From positions 2,790,001 to 2,854,000 of the forward strand of contig NZ_CP144914.1 in the NCBI RefSeq assembly GCF_008014775.2: a DNA stretch of 64,000 bases, in the 5' to 3' direction. Below are positions 25,500-34,958 of the stretch, piece by piece (positions within the stretch are counted from its first letter, which is position 1; each line of letters starts with the position of its first letter). The notes under the pieces were generated by a model. The model was given only the letters and a program-made list of their open reading frames with translations, ran no database searches and was not told where the DNA came from. A program made the position numbers and the translations under genes. Source of the stretch: Alkalicoccus halolimnae. GTDB taxonomy: Bacteria > Bacillota > Bacilli > Bacillales > Salisediminibacteriaceae.

Positions 25500-25537
25500 A
25501 AAAATGCCTTCATGATACTCGTCATGAAGGCATTTTT
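25500..25537 (+). terminator. Bidirectional terminator between the aminopeptidase gene and murC
   Basis: A perfect stem, AAAAATGCCTTCATGA / TCATGAAGGCATTTTT, with a 6-nt loop and T runs on both strands, placed between two convergent genes. Confidence 0.93.
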
Positions 25538-25617
25538 GAATGAAGGCAGTCAGCTGAACTTCTTAATACAGATTATCCCATTTTTCAAAGTTTTTTCCGT
25601 TTCCACGATGCCGGCTG

Positions 25618-26916
25618 CTATTTAATTGATGACTCATAGGCCGACTGGAATTTCTGTACATCTCCTGCTCCCATAAACAGCATGACGCTGTCCGTGTGCT
25701 TACTGAGAACAGATATGCTGTCTTCTGTTATAAGCTCAGCTCCATCAATCTTCTTTTGAAGATCTTCAATAGAGAGACCTTCTCCTTTTTCTCTTGCTGA
25801 TGAAAAGATGTCACATAAATAAACTTTGTCCGCCTCTTGAAGGGTGGACGCGAATTCATCCATAAAGGCTTCTGTTCTTGAAAAAGTATGCGGCTGAAAA
25901 ATAGCCACTACTTCACGATCCGTGTATTTCTTTTTGGCAGATTCAACCGTCGCACGAATTTCTGTTGGGTGATGAGCATAATCATCAATGAGCGTCTGAG
26001 TACCGATATGCTTTTCAGAAAAACGGCGTTTTACTCCTTCAAACGTTTTCAGCTGGTTAGTCAAAGCTTCCCGTTCAATGTTTTCGTAATGACAAACAGC
26101 AATCACAGACAGGGCATTAAGTACGTGATGTGTTCCATAGCCGGGAATCGTAAACCGACCGTATAGTTCACTGCGGATGTAACAGTCAAAATGGGTTCCG
26201 TCTTCATCTGTTTGAATATCTTTCGCCTGAAAATCATTTTCATCAGAAAGACCGTAATAAATCACCGGTACATTTGCTTTAATATGTGGAAGATACGAAT
26301 CATCTCCACAGGCAATGATTGCTTTTTTAACCTGATTGGCCATCGATTGAAACGCATCAAATACGTCCTCAACGTCCTTAAAATAATCAGGATGGTCAAA
26401 ATCAATATTCGTCATGATCGCATAATCAGGATGATAGTACAAAAAGTGACGACGGTATTCACAAGCTTCAAAAGCAAAATATTCACTGTTCTCCTGACCG
26501 CGTCCTGTCCCGTCTCCAATAAGGTAGGACGTCGGCCGGGCCGCCGTTAAGACATGGGAAAGCAGACCGGTCGTAGACGTTTTCCCATGGGAGCCGGTTA
26601 CCGCTATACTCGTGAACTGCTGAATGAACTCTCCGAGAAAATCAGGATACGAATGAACTTTCATTTTCTTTCTTTTCGCTTCTTTTACTTCCGAATTGGA
26701 ATCATTGTAGGCCGGGGATGCGATAAGCGTCTGGCCTTCTTTAATATTTTCTGCCTGAAAAGGAAGAATGGGAATCCCCTTTTTTTCGAGCGGGTTCTGG
26801 GTGAAAAAGCGTTTTTCAACGTCTGATCCCTGCACCTCTGCATTCATGTCACTCAATATCTGAGCCAGGGCACTCATGCCCGACCCTTTTATACCGATGA
26901 AATGATAATTTGTCAT
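25618..26916 (-). CDS. murC: UDP-N-acetylmuramate--L-alanine ligase
   Basis: Adds the first amino acid of the peptidoglycan stem peptide, using ATP, in the cytoplasm. The 432-residue product is the usual Bacillus MurC length. It has the N-terminal nucleotide-fold [12 protein letters not shown], the P-loop [14 protein letters not shown] (about residues 108-121), the central [26 protein letters not shown] ligase block around residue 155 and the C-terminal [13 protein letters not shown] motif. ATG at 26916 follows GGAGG at 9 nt. The order ytxGHJ-murC-sftA region is as in B. subtilis, with an aminopeptidase inserted. Confidence 0.98.
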   Translation of the reverse strand: MTNYHFIGIKGSGMSALAQILSDMNAEVQGSDVEKRFFTQNPLEKKGIPILPFQAENIKEGQTLIASPAYNDSNSEVKEAKRKKMKVHSYPDFLGEFIQQFTSIAVTGSHGKTSTTGLLSHVLTAARPTSYLIGDGTGRGQENSEYFAFEACEYRRHFLYYHPDYAIMTNIDFDHPDYFKDVEDVFDAFQSMANQVKKAIIACGDDSYLPHIKANVPVIYYGLSDENDFQAKDIQTDEDGTHFDCYIRSELYGRFTIPGYGTHHVLNALSVIAVCHYENIEREALTNQLKTFEGVKRRFSEKHIGTQTLIDDYAHHPTEIRATVESAKKKYTDREVVAIFQPHTFSRTEAFMDEFASTLQEADKVYLCDIFSSAREKGEGLSIEDLQKKIDGAELITEDSISVLSKHTDSVMLFMGAGDVQKFQSAYESSIK

Positions 26917-27002
26917 TTCTATGTGCCTCCGAATATCTGTAGGTTAATTTATTGTTTTAACGTGTTTATCCTTTTCATTATAGCAAAACACCTCTTTCTA
27001 CG

Positions 27003-27668
27003 CTACGCATCCTCAGAAGAATGATAGCGTAAAAAAGAAATTCCGGTTTCTTTCAAAAAACGATGATAATTCTTTTTTCCTTCCTGCCTTTTTTTCTCGA
27101 GCAGGGCATTTACGTTTGCCTCTTCATCCATAGGTATCCTGATCACTGGACCTATCAGCGTATGCAGGAAACCTACAGCTGTAATTCTCGCAAAAATCAG
27201 ATCGCCCGGCCTGGTTTTCGGTGGAATCCCAAGAGGATGTGCTTCCAGCTGTTTACCAGAAATATCTTCAACTACGAGCGTTGTTTCTCGATTTTCCTTT
27301 ACCCGGTAAGGCGCAAGGTACATCAGCATCAATAGGCCGGCTGTCTCCGTCATTTGCTTGGACATTTCCTCTTTTTTCGCACGTACAAAGAGATCAAACG
27401 GCCGCGAGCCGATAACGGTAATATAATCGAAAAGCAGCCAGTGCTCAAAATGTATTTCTTCTTCTGAAGTTAATTTTCTTTCTCCATCGATCCCGCATAA
27501 ATCCCGGAACATTGCTTTTGCTCTTACTTTTTCACGCAAATTCATTTCAAACTGAATATAATAAAACAGCTTTTCATAAAGCGCCTCTGCTTCCTGCCAG
27601 TACATTTTCTGTCTATTTTTCTTCACCTGGGAAAAATCAATTAAAAAAGAAGCTTTCCTTCCTTTCAA
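27003..27668 (-). CDS. Uncharacterised 221-aa protein
   Basis: I do not recognise this family. It is basic, soluble, without signal or clear membrane helices. The middle has a hydrophobic helix (GLLMLMYLAPYRV), followed by a beta-rich part (TTLVVEDISG..LEAHPLGIPPKTRPGDLIFARI) and a basic C-terminus. TTG at 27668 is taken as start because a G6 ribosome site (AAAGGGGGG) lies 6 nt upstream. It sits on the murC strand between the phosphoribosyltransferase gene and murC, with about 90 bp to each. The codon pattern is like its neighbours. Confidence 0.7.
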   Translation of the reverse strand: MKGRKASFLIDFSQVKKNRQKMYWQEAEALYEKLFYYIQFEMNLREKVRAKAMFRDLCGIDGERKLTSEEEIHFEHWLLFDYITVIGSRPFDLFVRAKKEEMSKQMTETAGLLMLMYLAPYRVKENRETTLVVEDISGKQLEAHPLGIPPKTRPGDLIFARITAVGFLHTLIGPVIRIPMDEEANVNALLEKKRQEGKKNYHRFLKETGISFLRYHSSEDA

Positions 27669-27756
27669 TTGTAGCCCCCCTTTCTATTCTTTATTTAACA
27701 GCGAAAAGGATGACAATGATGCTGACGAAAGCACATCATGCCACCCTTTATCTGCT

Positions 27757-28872
27757 TCAAGCTTTACTGTGAGTCAACTCAATTTTTTTCAATCTTGGAT
27801 TTTCTCTGAAGCGACGGCCTTCTTTTGCGTGCGGCTCTCCATTTAAAAGAACATTATCTCCTGTAAATCCTATATGTACTTTAAGAAGACTGCTTCCTAC
27901 GCCGTACATATCAACGGGTACTCCATCTTTTTCGTAGCTCGTAATCCGCTCTGCATCGAATCCGCCGGAAACGACAATTTTCACATGATTGAATCCTTCC
28001 TCATCCAGTGCTTCGCGGAGGGCAAAAATCAGCTTCGGGTTAACACCACGCGGATCGAAACTTCCAAGTATATCGGGATTTCTCGTAAAAAATCTGTCAA
28101 CCATGTTATTCGATGTATCAAGACGGACTCCGCTTAATTCCATTCCAAATTCCCGCGCCACTTTGAGAGAATCCTGTATGACATCGTTATTATAATCAAC
28201 CAGCGTCATCAGCTCGTCTTCAGGAAAGGTTTCCTTATAGGCTTTCGTCGCCTGCACAAGGTCGCCCTTAAATAATTGAATGAGCGCATGAGGCATTGTA
28301 CCAATCCCTTTTTTGCCCCACCATTCATTCATCGCGTGGGTAGCCTGTGCTTTGGAACCGCCTATAAAGGCAGAGTAACCGTCGCCTGCCTGCATTGTAA
28401 AATGATCATCTCTATCACCCATAAAAATAACCGGCTTTTTTACTCCGGAAGTTTTTGCCGCCTTTACTACTTCATAAACGTTTGTCGCTACGGAAGTACG
28501 GCGGGCCAGAATCCCATCAATAACACCTTCCAAAAAACCAAAATGCTGATAGGGCCCCGTGATCGTAAGGACCGTTTCAAACGGTTCAATCTTATCTCCG
28601 TCTTCAAGTGAGTGGATTTCCAGCTCATCCGGCTGAACCGCAAACTCCTGCAGAAGGGCGATCGCTTCGTCCGTTCCGCAAAGGACAGCATTACTTTTCT
28701 GAAAAAACTGCATCGTGACGATATTATCCGGCACCAGTTCTTCTGCAATCTTTTTGGTTTTCAGGAAATAGACTGCCGAGAACCATCCATCACCGACACG
28801 CTCGTCGAATTTAAACGTTTTGTTCGTCAATCGACTAATTTTCCCTTGCAGTTTTAGTGATATTTCTTTCAT
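27757..28872 (-). CDS. Nicotinate phosphoribosyltransferase
   Basis: Converts nicotinate and PRPP to nicotinate mononucleotide, the salvage route to NAD. The 371 residues show the NAPRTase/NAMPT type II phosphoribosyltransferase fold: GDGWFSAVYFLKT at the N-terminus, EGVIDGILARRTSVATN, the MGDRDDHF region, LVDYNND..DSLKVA, VRLDTSNN with the PRPP-site residues, and IVVSGGFD plus YGVGSSLL near the C-terminus. It is a short form compared with the ~490-residue PncB of B. subtilis, resembling the compact archaeal-like type. Start ATG at 28872 follows AAGGAG at 10 nt. It is 33 bp downstream of a 62-residue ORF on the same strand. Confidence 0.9.
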   Translation of the reverse strand: MKEISLKLQGKISRLTNKTFKFDERVGDGWFSAVYFLKTKKIAEELVPDNIVTMQFFQKSNAVLCGTDEAIALLQEFAVQPDELEIHSLEDGDKIEPFETVLTITGPYQHFGFLEGVIDGILARRTSVATNVYEVVKAAKTSGVKKPVIFMGDRDDHFTMQAGDGYSAFIGGSKAQATHAMNEWWGKKGIGTMPHALIQLFKGDLVQATKAYKETFPEDELMTLVDYNNDVIQDSLKVAREFGMELSGVRLDTSNNMVDRFFTRNPDILGSFDPRGVNPKLIFALREALDEEGFNHVKIVVSGGFDAERITSYEKDGVPVDMYGVGSSLLKVHIGFTGDNVLLNGEPHAKEGRRFRENPRLKKIELTHSKA

Positions 28873-28905
28873 GAACCATAATCTCCTTATAATCCCTGTA
28901 AAGTA

Positions 28906-29094
28906 TTAATGGTGCAGGGTTTCTTTTCCGAATTCTGCAATAACGGCTTCCATTATTTCCATTACATCTTTTTCGTTCACGTTTTCTACTCCATTGCGCA
29001 GAACAACGTGCTTTGTCCGCTCCATATCTGTCAGTAAGTGTAACCAATCCGGAGATACATGTTGAACTAAATGACCCAAAGATATTTGATGCAT
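28906..29094 (-). CDS. Small uncharacterised protein (62 aa) upstream of the NAPRT gene
   Basis: Begins MHQISLGHLVQHVSPDWLHLL and ends in an amphipathic helix (VMEIMEAVIAEFGKE). ATG at 29094 is strongly supported by GGGAGGG 7 nt upstream; the frame runs 14 codons further up without a ribosome site. No membrane segment or signal. The product is not one I can name. Position suggests it is co-transcribed with nicotinate phosphoribosyltransferase. Confidence 0.75.
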   Translation of the reverse strand: MHQISLGHLVQHVSPDWLHLLTDMERTKHVVLRNGVENVNEKDVMEIMEAVIAEFGKETLHH

Positions 29095-29282
29095 CTTACA
29101 TCCCTCCCTGGATTTGTTCAATTTTTGTAAGAACAAAAGAGCTCAAGGCTCCAGGTCCCCGATCACGGCTTCCTTCAGCTAAAACAAAAAGAGCGTACGC
29201 AGAACCAATTGTACAGAAAAATAATAGGACTGTGTAGTCTTTCCCCTACTATACCCTTAAAGGGTATGAAAAATCCAGAAAT

Positions 29283-31649
29283 TTACGTTGCACTGTCGAC
29301 ATTTGTATAAACGTCCCGCGGTTTGCTTCCTTTTGCAGGAGAAACAATTCCGTGCGCTTCGAGATCATCGATAATACGGGCTGCCCGATTATATCCAACT
29401 TGAAAATGCCGCTGCAGAAGAGAAGTTGACGCCGTCTGTTTTTCCATAACAAATTGAACTGCTTCATCAAATAATTCATCTTCCGGCGATGGAGCCGATG
29501 CAGCTGCTTCTTTCAGCTCCGCCGGATTAAACAGCGGTGCAGGTTTTTCAGCGAGACTGACGTGATCGATTACCCGGTCAATTTCATCATCCGTAACAAA
29601 CGTTCCTTGTATTCGTGTCGGCTTCGGGCTGCTGTTCGGATGAAAAAGCATGTCTCCTCTGCCAAGCAGTCTCTCAGCTCCGCCACTGTCCAGAATTGTC
29701 CGTGAATCTGCCTGGGAAGATACTGAGAACGCAATTCGGGAAGGGATATTTGCTTTAATCAACCCGGTAATAACATCAACAGACGGACGCTGAGTGGCTA
29801 CGAGCAGATGTATACCGCATGCTCGTGCCTTTTGGGCGATACGACAGATAGCATCTTCCACTTCCTGGGGGGCAACCATCATAAGATCAGCCAGTTCGTC
29901 TACGACGATAAGCAGCTTCGGCAGTTTTGTTTCCGCTTTTTTGTTGTACCTCTCCAAGTCGCGCGCTCCGGCATCTGCGAACAGCTGATATCTGCGCTCC
30001 ATTTCCTCTACAGCCCAATTTAAGGCCGCTGTTGCTTCTTTCGTATCCGTAATCACTGGTGCAGCCAGATGAGGGACCCGGTTAAATGGTGCAAGCTCAA
30101 CCATTTTAGGATCAATCAGCAGCATGCGTACTTCTTCCGGTGTTGATTTATACAATATACTCGTCAACATGGAATTGACACATACACTCTTTCCTGAACC
30201 TGTCGTCCCGGCTATCAGTCCGTGCGGCATGGAAGTGATATCCGTAACAATGGCTTCTCCGCTGATATCCACGCCAAGAGCAACGGTCAGAGACGAGGAA
30301 GCGTCACGGAAGTTCTTATCTCTTAATACAGCCCGGAGCATGACCGGAGTCGGGGAAGGGTTCGGAACTTCTATTCCTACGGTGGTCTTCCCGGGAATTG
30401 GAGCTTCAATTCTAATTTCTGTAGCTGCAAGACTCCGCTTTAAATCATCCGTCAGCTGGACAATTTTATTGATTTTCACTCCAGGCTCGGGCTGGATCTC
30501 AAACCTCGTAACAGAGGGGCCGGAAGTGTAAGTCACCACTTCGGCCTGGACACGGAAATAGGAAAGTGTTTCATCCAGTTTTGCGGACATTCCTCTTGCC
30601 CATTCATCCTGTTTGTTGTCTATCTGCGGAGGTATATCAAGCAGGTTCAAGTCAGGAAAGGTATAGCCGGACTGCTGTTTTCTCGCAGCTTTTTTGAATC
30701 TTGCGCGGTCCGCTGGGGTCATCATGACATTAAACGGTTTCTGAGTATGTTCTTTTTCTGAAGCAGGCTTCTTTTTTTCCGGAATAGGAGCGGGCCGGTT
30801 TTTATCGGCTTTTACGCCCCCGCTGCGTTTTTTCGGCTGTAGTTTCTGAGGCTTCCGGCTGCTCGGTTCCGGTTTTATGGGAGCTGTTTTTTCAGGAGGG
30901 GCTTCTTCTGTTTCAGCCTCCTCTTCAGGCACCGTCATTCCAGTAGAACCCGCTTTCAAATTTCCTTCTTTTTCCTTTTCCTCTTTTGCAGGAAAGGTTT
31001 CTTCCTCCCTTTCCACGACTTCGACTTCTTCCACAGGAGCAGCAGATCGATCCTCCTGCCGGCCGGGGAGAGTTTCCGGTTCCTCCTGCCTGTGGACATC
31101 TGTTTTCAGTTCCGGCTTAATTTCCTCTTCTTCACGAAGAAATTCCCTTTCTAAAGCTTCTGTTTTTTCTTTCTCAGTTTCTCTTCTGGCATCAGCAAGA
31201 CCGGCTGCGTACTTTTCACGCCGCTCCCGTTCCAGTTTCATTCCTAATGTAGGAGATGGCACTTCCTGGGCCCGGAACGGACCCGGCCCGTACGCGGAAG
31301 GACGTTTCATTTGGACTGTTGGAACCGTTTCACTCTTTTCATGAGCAGCTTTCCGCCCCGCTTTATTTCCTCTCTGTGAAGAAACAGAAGGAACAGCTGC
31401 TTTCCTCTGCACTGGGTACTTCTGCTTTTCTACATGCTGAGGATAGTAATGCCGCATTCTCACTTCTTCCATCTCGGGAGCAGAAGGAGCCGCTGACGGA
31501 TGATATGCGGGTTTTATTTTTTTAGGCTTTTCTGCTTTTGTTTCCAGTTTTTCTGCCTTCTGAGGATTTTCTTTTATATCTTGAGGCTCATCATCTTCAG
31601 CAAAGAGCCAATGTTTTAATTTAGACCAGTAGTACTGATTCTTATTCAC
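29283..31649 (-). CDS. sftA: FtsK/SpoIIIE-type DNA translocase SftA
   Basis: Septum-associated DNA pump that clears chromosomal DNA from the closing division septum. The 788 residues start MNKNQYYWSKLKHWLF with no transmembrane helices, which identifies the soluble SftA (YtpT) type rather than membrane-bound SpoIIIE. A long charged low-complexity linker (about 25-325) leads to the motor (about 345-700) with the P-loop GTTGSGKSVCVN (K487), IVVDELADLM and the LLVATQRPSVDVITG motif. A C-terminal winged-helix gamma domain (about 720-785, DEAVQFVMEKQTASTSLLQR) follows. GTG at 31649 follows AGGTGA at 6 nt. Shorter than B. subtilis SftA (952) because of a shorter linker. Confidence 0.95.
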   Translation of the reverse strand: MNKNQYYWSKLKHWLFAEDDEPQDIKENPQKAEKLETKAEKPKKIKPAYHPSAAPSAPEMEEVRMRHYYPQHVEKQKYPVQRKAAVPSVSSQRGNKAGRKAAHEKSETVPTVQMKRPSAYGPGPFRAQEVPSPTLGMKLERERREKYAAGLADARRETEKEKTEALEREFLREEEEIKPELKTDVHRQEEPETLPGRQEDRSAAPVEEVEVVEREEETFPAKEEKEKEGNLKAGSTGMTVPEEEAETEEAPPEKTAPIKPEPSSRKPQKLQPKKRSGGVKADKNRPAPIPEKKKPASEKEHTQKPFNVMMTPADRARFKKAARKQQSGYTFPDLNLLDIPPQIDNKQDEWARGMSAKLDETLSYFRVQAEVVTYTSGPSVTRFEIQPEPGVKINKIVQLTDDLKRSLAATEIRIEAPIPGKTTVGIEVPNPSPTPVMLRAVLRDKNFRDASSSLTVALGVDISGEAIVTDITSMPHGLIAGTTGSGKSVCVNSMLTSILYKSTPEEVRMLLIDPKMVELAPFNRVPHLAAPVITDTKEATAALNWAVEEMERRYQLFADAGARDLERYNKKAETKLPKLLIVVDELADLMMVAPQEVEDAICRIAQKARACGIHLLVATQRPSVDVITGLIKANIPSRIAFSVSSQADSRTILDSGGAERLLGRGDMLFHPNSSPKPTRIQGTFVTDDEIDRVIDHVSLAEKPAPLFNPAELKEAAASAPSPEDELFDEAVQFVMEKQTASTSLLQRHFQVGYNRAARIIDDLEAHGIVSPAKGSKPRDVYTNVDSAT

Positions 31650-31685
31650 AGAACTTCACCTATCTTTACCATTATTCGAATATGC

Positions 31686-31732
31686 AAAAGGTGACATCAA
31701 GGCAGCTGTTTCAGCTTTCCCCGAGTCACCTT
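31686..31732 (-). terminator. Probable terminator of ytpQ
   Basis: AAGGTGAC and GTCACCTT pair around a 28-nt apical region containing CAGCTG. A short T run follows on the minus strand. Confidence 0.55.
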
Positions 31733-31769
31733 CCCCGTTACTTATCATACCTTATTTCAGAGGTGAAAA

Positions 31770-32570
31770 TCATCCATCTTTTTTCGTATCCTTCGGTTTT
31801 TTCCGTGCGAGTACGAAAATCGGCTCCAATTCTCCTTTTTCATAAAGAAATGGAAGCGCTGTAAGGGGCATATGGCCTTCCGAAAAGAATTGGAATGTCA
31901 TCTGTCCGAGTACATCATAGCCCGTCTCATTACGGAGGTCTGCGATAATCAGAACGTCGTGATGAGGTACGGCTACAGCCATATCTCCATGAATTTTTTC
32001 TTTCATATCATCAAGAAGCGTGTCATTCAGTATGCGGCTCGCTTCGAATCCGTCCCCTGCATGAAGAAAATAGAATTTGTTGCCGGCCACTTCATCTTCT
32101 TTAAATTCAGCAGGAAGCTTCCGCACATTAAATTTAGCTGCTTCCTTGATTTCTTCTGCTGTCTTCCCTGACTGATTAAGCATGTCACTGTCAATCAGCG
32201 AGTAGGAAGAGTCTTCGTCTACTGCATAAAAGATAGTTGTTTCTGCTGTATGCTCCTCGTGTAAAAGGTTTTTACCTTCCCCAAAATCCGGATTTCTCAG
32301 AACGGGATATATACTGGCTTCTTTCCCATTTAAATCTGCTTTTTCAACGAGAAGGCGCATGCCTTCTTTTATTGTAGCTACCGTATTTTCCAGGGCAGCA
32401 TGTTTATTTTCTTCAAATTTGCTGCTTAAATTATCCAGCCGGATCGTAATTCCTTTATCGACGCGGTCATCAACAATACGAAGTGTATTTTTATCACGAT
32501 CATAGGAAGTAATCCAGTTTTCATGCTGGAGCTGGCTTTCCAATTCACGCTTTATTTCCATAGGTTTCAT
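31770..32570 (-). CDS. ytpQ: DUF1444-family protein YtpQ
   Basis: A 266-residue cytoplasmic protein of the DUF1444 family, matching B. subtilis YtpQ in length and position near sftA. Seen: an N-terminal helix with KRELESQLQ, then alternating strands, PVLRNPDFG, a central TAETTIFYAVDED strand, AVPHHDVLIIADLRNETGYD and a C-terminal strand pair ending PIFVLARKKP. No catalytic motif is evident; function unknown. ATG at 32570 follows GGAGG; the upstream five codons overlap the ribosome site. Genes ytpR and ytpP, neighbours in B. subtilis, are missing here. Confidence 0.88.
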   Translation of the reverse strand: MKPMEIKRELESQLQHENWITSYDRDKNTLRIVDDRVDKGITIRLDNLSSKFEENKHAALENTVATIKEGMRLLVEKADLNGKEASIYPVLRNPDFGEGKNLLHEEHTAETTIFYAVDEDSSYSLIDSDMLNQSGKTAEEIKEAAKFNVRKLPAEFKEDEVAGNKFYFLHAGDGFEASRILNDTLLDDMKEKIHGDMAVAVPHHDVLIIADLRNETGYDVLGQMTFQFFSEGHMPLTALPFLYEKGELEPIFVLARKKPKDTKKDG

Positions 32571-32715
32571 TATATATTCCTCCATTCAGCCTTTCTCAAG
32601 TGTATCATGCAGTTCCCGTTCAAACCAATGCCCTGCTTAAGAAACAAAGCATTTTACCACCTGAATTAATTTCACAATAGAAGACCATCCGATAAATAAT
32701 GAATAAGGTACATAA

Positions 32716-32842
32716 CCTCCGTTTCAGAAGGACGCTTTACCGAAGGCTTGTCTTCAGCTGACCTCTGCTGGAAACTCTTCCGCAAAAGTGGATCTTCAGA
32801 CTGCGCTTTATTCTCTGGGAGTCGCCGCCTTTCCCTGCGGTC
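32716..32842. repeat. GC-rich palindromic repeat (family C) upstream of ytpQ
   Basis: GACGCTTTACCGAAGGCTTG, TCTTCAGCTGACC, GGATCTTCAGACTGCGCTTT and GGGAGTCGCC give the same layout as 54335-54470. No gene is seen in the gap 32571-32936. Confidence 0.7.
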
Positions 32843-32936
32843 ATTTAAGAAGACGAATGTTATTATAGAATTTGTTATAAACATACGTATTTTTGCTCGG
32901 GAAAAACACTTCTGACATTGATTCACCTGTTTACAT

Positions 32937-33962
32937 TTACGACTTTTCTATTTCCATATCTCCAAATTTGATCCATTCTTTACGCCGCATCCATTCTGAT
33001 AGAAGAAGGCTCAACACTGCCGGAGCGGCTAAATGAAGAATGATAACACCGATAACTGTTTCTGTATTAATCCCCATCGTATTAAAAGTCATAATCTGAC
33101 CGACAAAACCACTTGTGCCCATTCCTGCGCCTTCCGGATTATTTTCCATAAGAAAGACCATCGTAGCGAAAGGTCCCAGAATTGCCGCCGTAATGGTCGG
33201 CGGCAGCAGAATACGGGGATTTCTGACAACATTTGCTATCTGAAGCATGGATGTACCTAATCCCAGAGCGACAAGCCCTGCTCCCTTGTTTTCCCTGTAA
33301 CTGCTGACAGCAAAACCAACCATCTGTGCCGTACAGCCTACAGTAGCAGCTCCCGCTGCCAGACCTTCAAGCTGTAGAATAATGGCGATAGCTGCGCTTG
33401 AGATAGGAGCTGTTAATGCAAGTCCCATCGTTACGGCAATTATGATTCCCATAATAAAAGGCTGCTGCTCTGTCGCCCAAATGATAAAGGCACCAAGCTG
33501 AGCAAGTGCTCCACTGATCGGGGGTCCAACAGTGTACGCGGCAAGTGCTCCTGCCACAATCGTAGTGAAGGGGGTAACAATAATATCGACCTTCGTTTCC
33601 TGAGACACTACTTTTCCTGCTTCAGTACTGAATACAGCAGCAAGAAAACTTCCTGCCGGGCCGGCCAGATCGTAACCAAGCGCCCCGCTGAATACCGCTG
33701 CAAACAGAACGAGGCGTGGAGCTTTCAGCCCATACGCAACAGCTACACCGATGGCGGGGCCGGCAAGCTCCATAGCTATGCCGCCAATATCCGCCAGCCA
33801 TTGAAGCGGCAGTCCTGCCTGAACACCGGCATCCCCTGCTGTCTGCATAATTAAGCCGATAATCAAAGAAGAAAACAAGCCCAGCGCCATATAACTGAGA
33901 GCCTGAATTAAATATGTATTTACACCCGGACGAATGCCCTTTCTTTCAAAAAAAGCACGCAA
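32937..33962 (-). CDS. PTS_EIIC_2-type membrane protein (putative PTS IIC-like transporter)
   Basis: A very hydrophobic 341-residue protein with about 9-10 membrane segments, rich in Gly/Ala (GLFSSLIIGLIMQTAGDAG, GAGLVALGLGTSMLQ, LAAPAVLSLLLSE). It fits the PTS_EIIC_2 family of stand-alone PTS IIC-like proteins, common in Bacillus. No IIA or IIB domain or neighbouring PTS gene is present, so a true phosphotransferase role is doubtful and the substrate is unknown. TTG at 33962 is the start, with GGGGGG 7 nt upstream. It stands alone between two repeat-bearing gaps. Confidence 0.75.
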   Translation of the reverse strand: MRAFFERKGIRPGVNTYLIQALSYMALGLFSSLIIGLIMQTAGDAGVQAGLPLQWLADIGGIAMELAGPAIGVAVAYGLKAPRLVLFAAVFSGALGYDLAGPAGSFLAAVFSTEAGKVVSQETKVDIIVTPFTTIVAGALAAYTVGPPISGALAQLGAFIIWATEQQPFIMGIIIAVTMGLALTAPISSAAIAIILQLEGLAAGAATVGCTAQMVGFAVSSYRENKGAGLVALGLGTSMLQIANVVRNPRILLPPTITAAILGPFATMVFLMENNPEGAGMGTSGFVGQIMTFNTMGINTETVIGVIILHLAAPAVLSLLLSEWMRRKEWIKFGDMEIEKS

Positions 33963-34098
33963 GATGATTCCCCCCTAACAGATCCTTAACTGAGTAAATC
34001 CAGCGGAGATTTCCTCCAATGCCGGCACCGAAGTTTTTCCCTAATAATAAAGCTGTATATGTTGAAGTTCATAATTCGTTTCCGCTTCTGTAACAAGC

Positions 34099-34165
34099 CG
34101 CTTTCGTTGCCATGGAAACGAAAGCACCCGTTCATCGCTTATCTACTTTATTTTCAAGGCAGCCT
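34099..34165 (-). repeat. Family A dispersed repeat, partial copy A6
   Basis: CCATGGAAACGAAAGC, CGTTCATCGCTTATCTAC and TTTATTTTCAAGGCAGCC match the family A end, in inverted orientation. The sequence immediately before it (about 34058-34098, GTTCATAATTCGTTTCCGC, TTCTGTAACAAGCC) matches the flank of repeat B2 at about 57178-57213. Confidence 0.85.
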
Positions 34166-34241
34166 AAAATAAATGGTCGACTTATAAAGGAAATTCGTAT
34201 TAAAAATTGTCATCAATCAAAAGTACATCCCTATCGTACAG

Positions 34242-34276
34242 AAAAAGCCACATCGCCCTGTCCATCAGCGAAATGG
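34242..34276 (-). terminator. Possible terminator of the lipoprotein gene
   Basis: GCCAnnnCGC and GCGnnnTGGC pair with a 3-nt internal mismatch, followed by five U on the minus strand, next to the gene's stop codon. Confidence 0.5.
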
Positions 34277-34279
34277 CCT

Positions 34280-34783
34280 CTATCTTTCTGAAATTAAATT
34301 GTTAGCTTCCACTGACTGCACGATATCAAACATGAGTCTGGACTGATCGGTTATTTCATTTCTGTTCAGCACCGTAGTCATCGTGATACCTTCATATCCG
34401 ACTTTGACTTCGTAAGTATCTTTTTCAAAAGGCGCAATAAGCAAAAAGCCTTCTTCGCCCTGCCTTACTTCTGCAAGCATCGGCGGCTCCTCGGCAGGTT
34501 GATCTTCAGTAACTTCGTTCTGCTCTTTATCGAGAAACAATGCGTAGACCTGATCGTCGTGCTCCATCCGGTACTGATTGTCATCCACCTTTTCAAATAA
34601 AGATGGCTCGGGCAGATAAAGACGCAGCCCTTGATAATCTGTGTTGGGCTCCTGCGGTTCCTGCTCCATCTTTTCCGCCAGTACCTGTTCTGCCTCGTCA
34701 ACCACTTTTTCTTCGCTTATCCCGCATGCAGCCAGTAGAGAGAAAAATGAAATCGAAATCATATTCCATCCTGTCCGCCCCAA
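34280..34783 (-). CDS. Putative lipoprotein, unknown function
   Basis: A 167-residue secreted lipoprotein. A short basic N-region (MGRTGWN), a hydrophobic core (MISISFFSLL) and the lipobox LAAC (C20) mark signal peptidase II processing, so the mature protein is attached to the outer face of the membrane. The mature part is acidic (EEKVVDEAEQVLAEKMEQEPQ), with a predicted all-beta C-terminal half (VYALFLD, EVKVGYEGITMTTVLN). I do not recognise the family. TTG at 34783 follows AGGAG at 10 nt and is needed to give a full signal peptide. Upstream is the divergent ytoQ. Confidence 0.75.
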   Translation of the reverse strand: MGRTGWNMISISFFSLLAACGISEEKVVDEAEQVLAEKMEQEPQEPNTDYQGLRLYLPEPSLFEKVDDNQYRMEHDDQVYALFLDKEQNEVTEDQPAEEPPMLAEVRQGEEGFLLIAPFEKDTYEVKVGYEGITMTTVLNRNEITDQSRLMFDIVQSVEANNLISER

Positions 34784-34958
34784 AAAGGATCACTCCTATC
34801 TTGTGTAATTCACTGAAATTATTCTACCACATTACTCGCAGCTCGTGTCGAAAAAAGTAGAAATTCCTTTTTCTGGGCATTTTCAACGTATCATTTGATT
34901 TTCCGCTTCCATTCTTTCATAGTATTGGATAAATCGACTATAAAAGGAGAGATACTTT

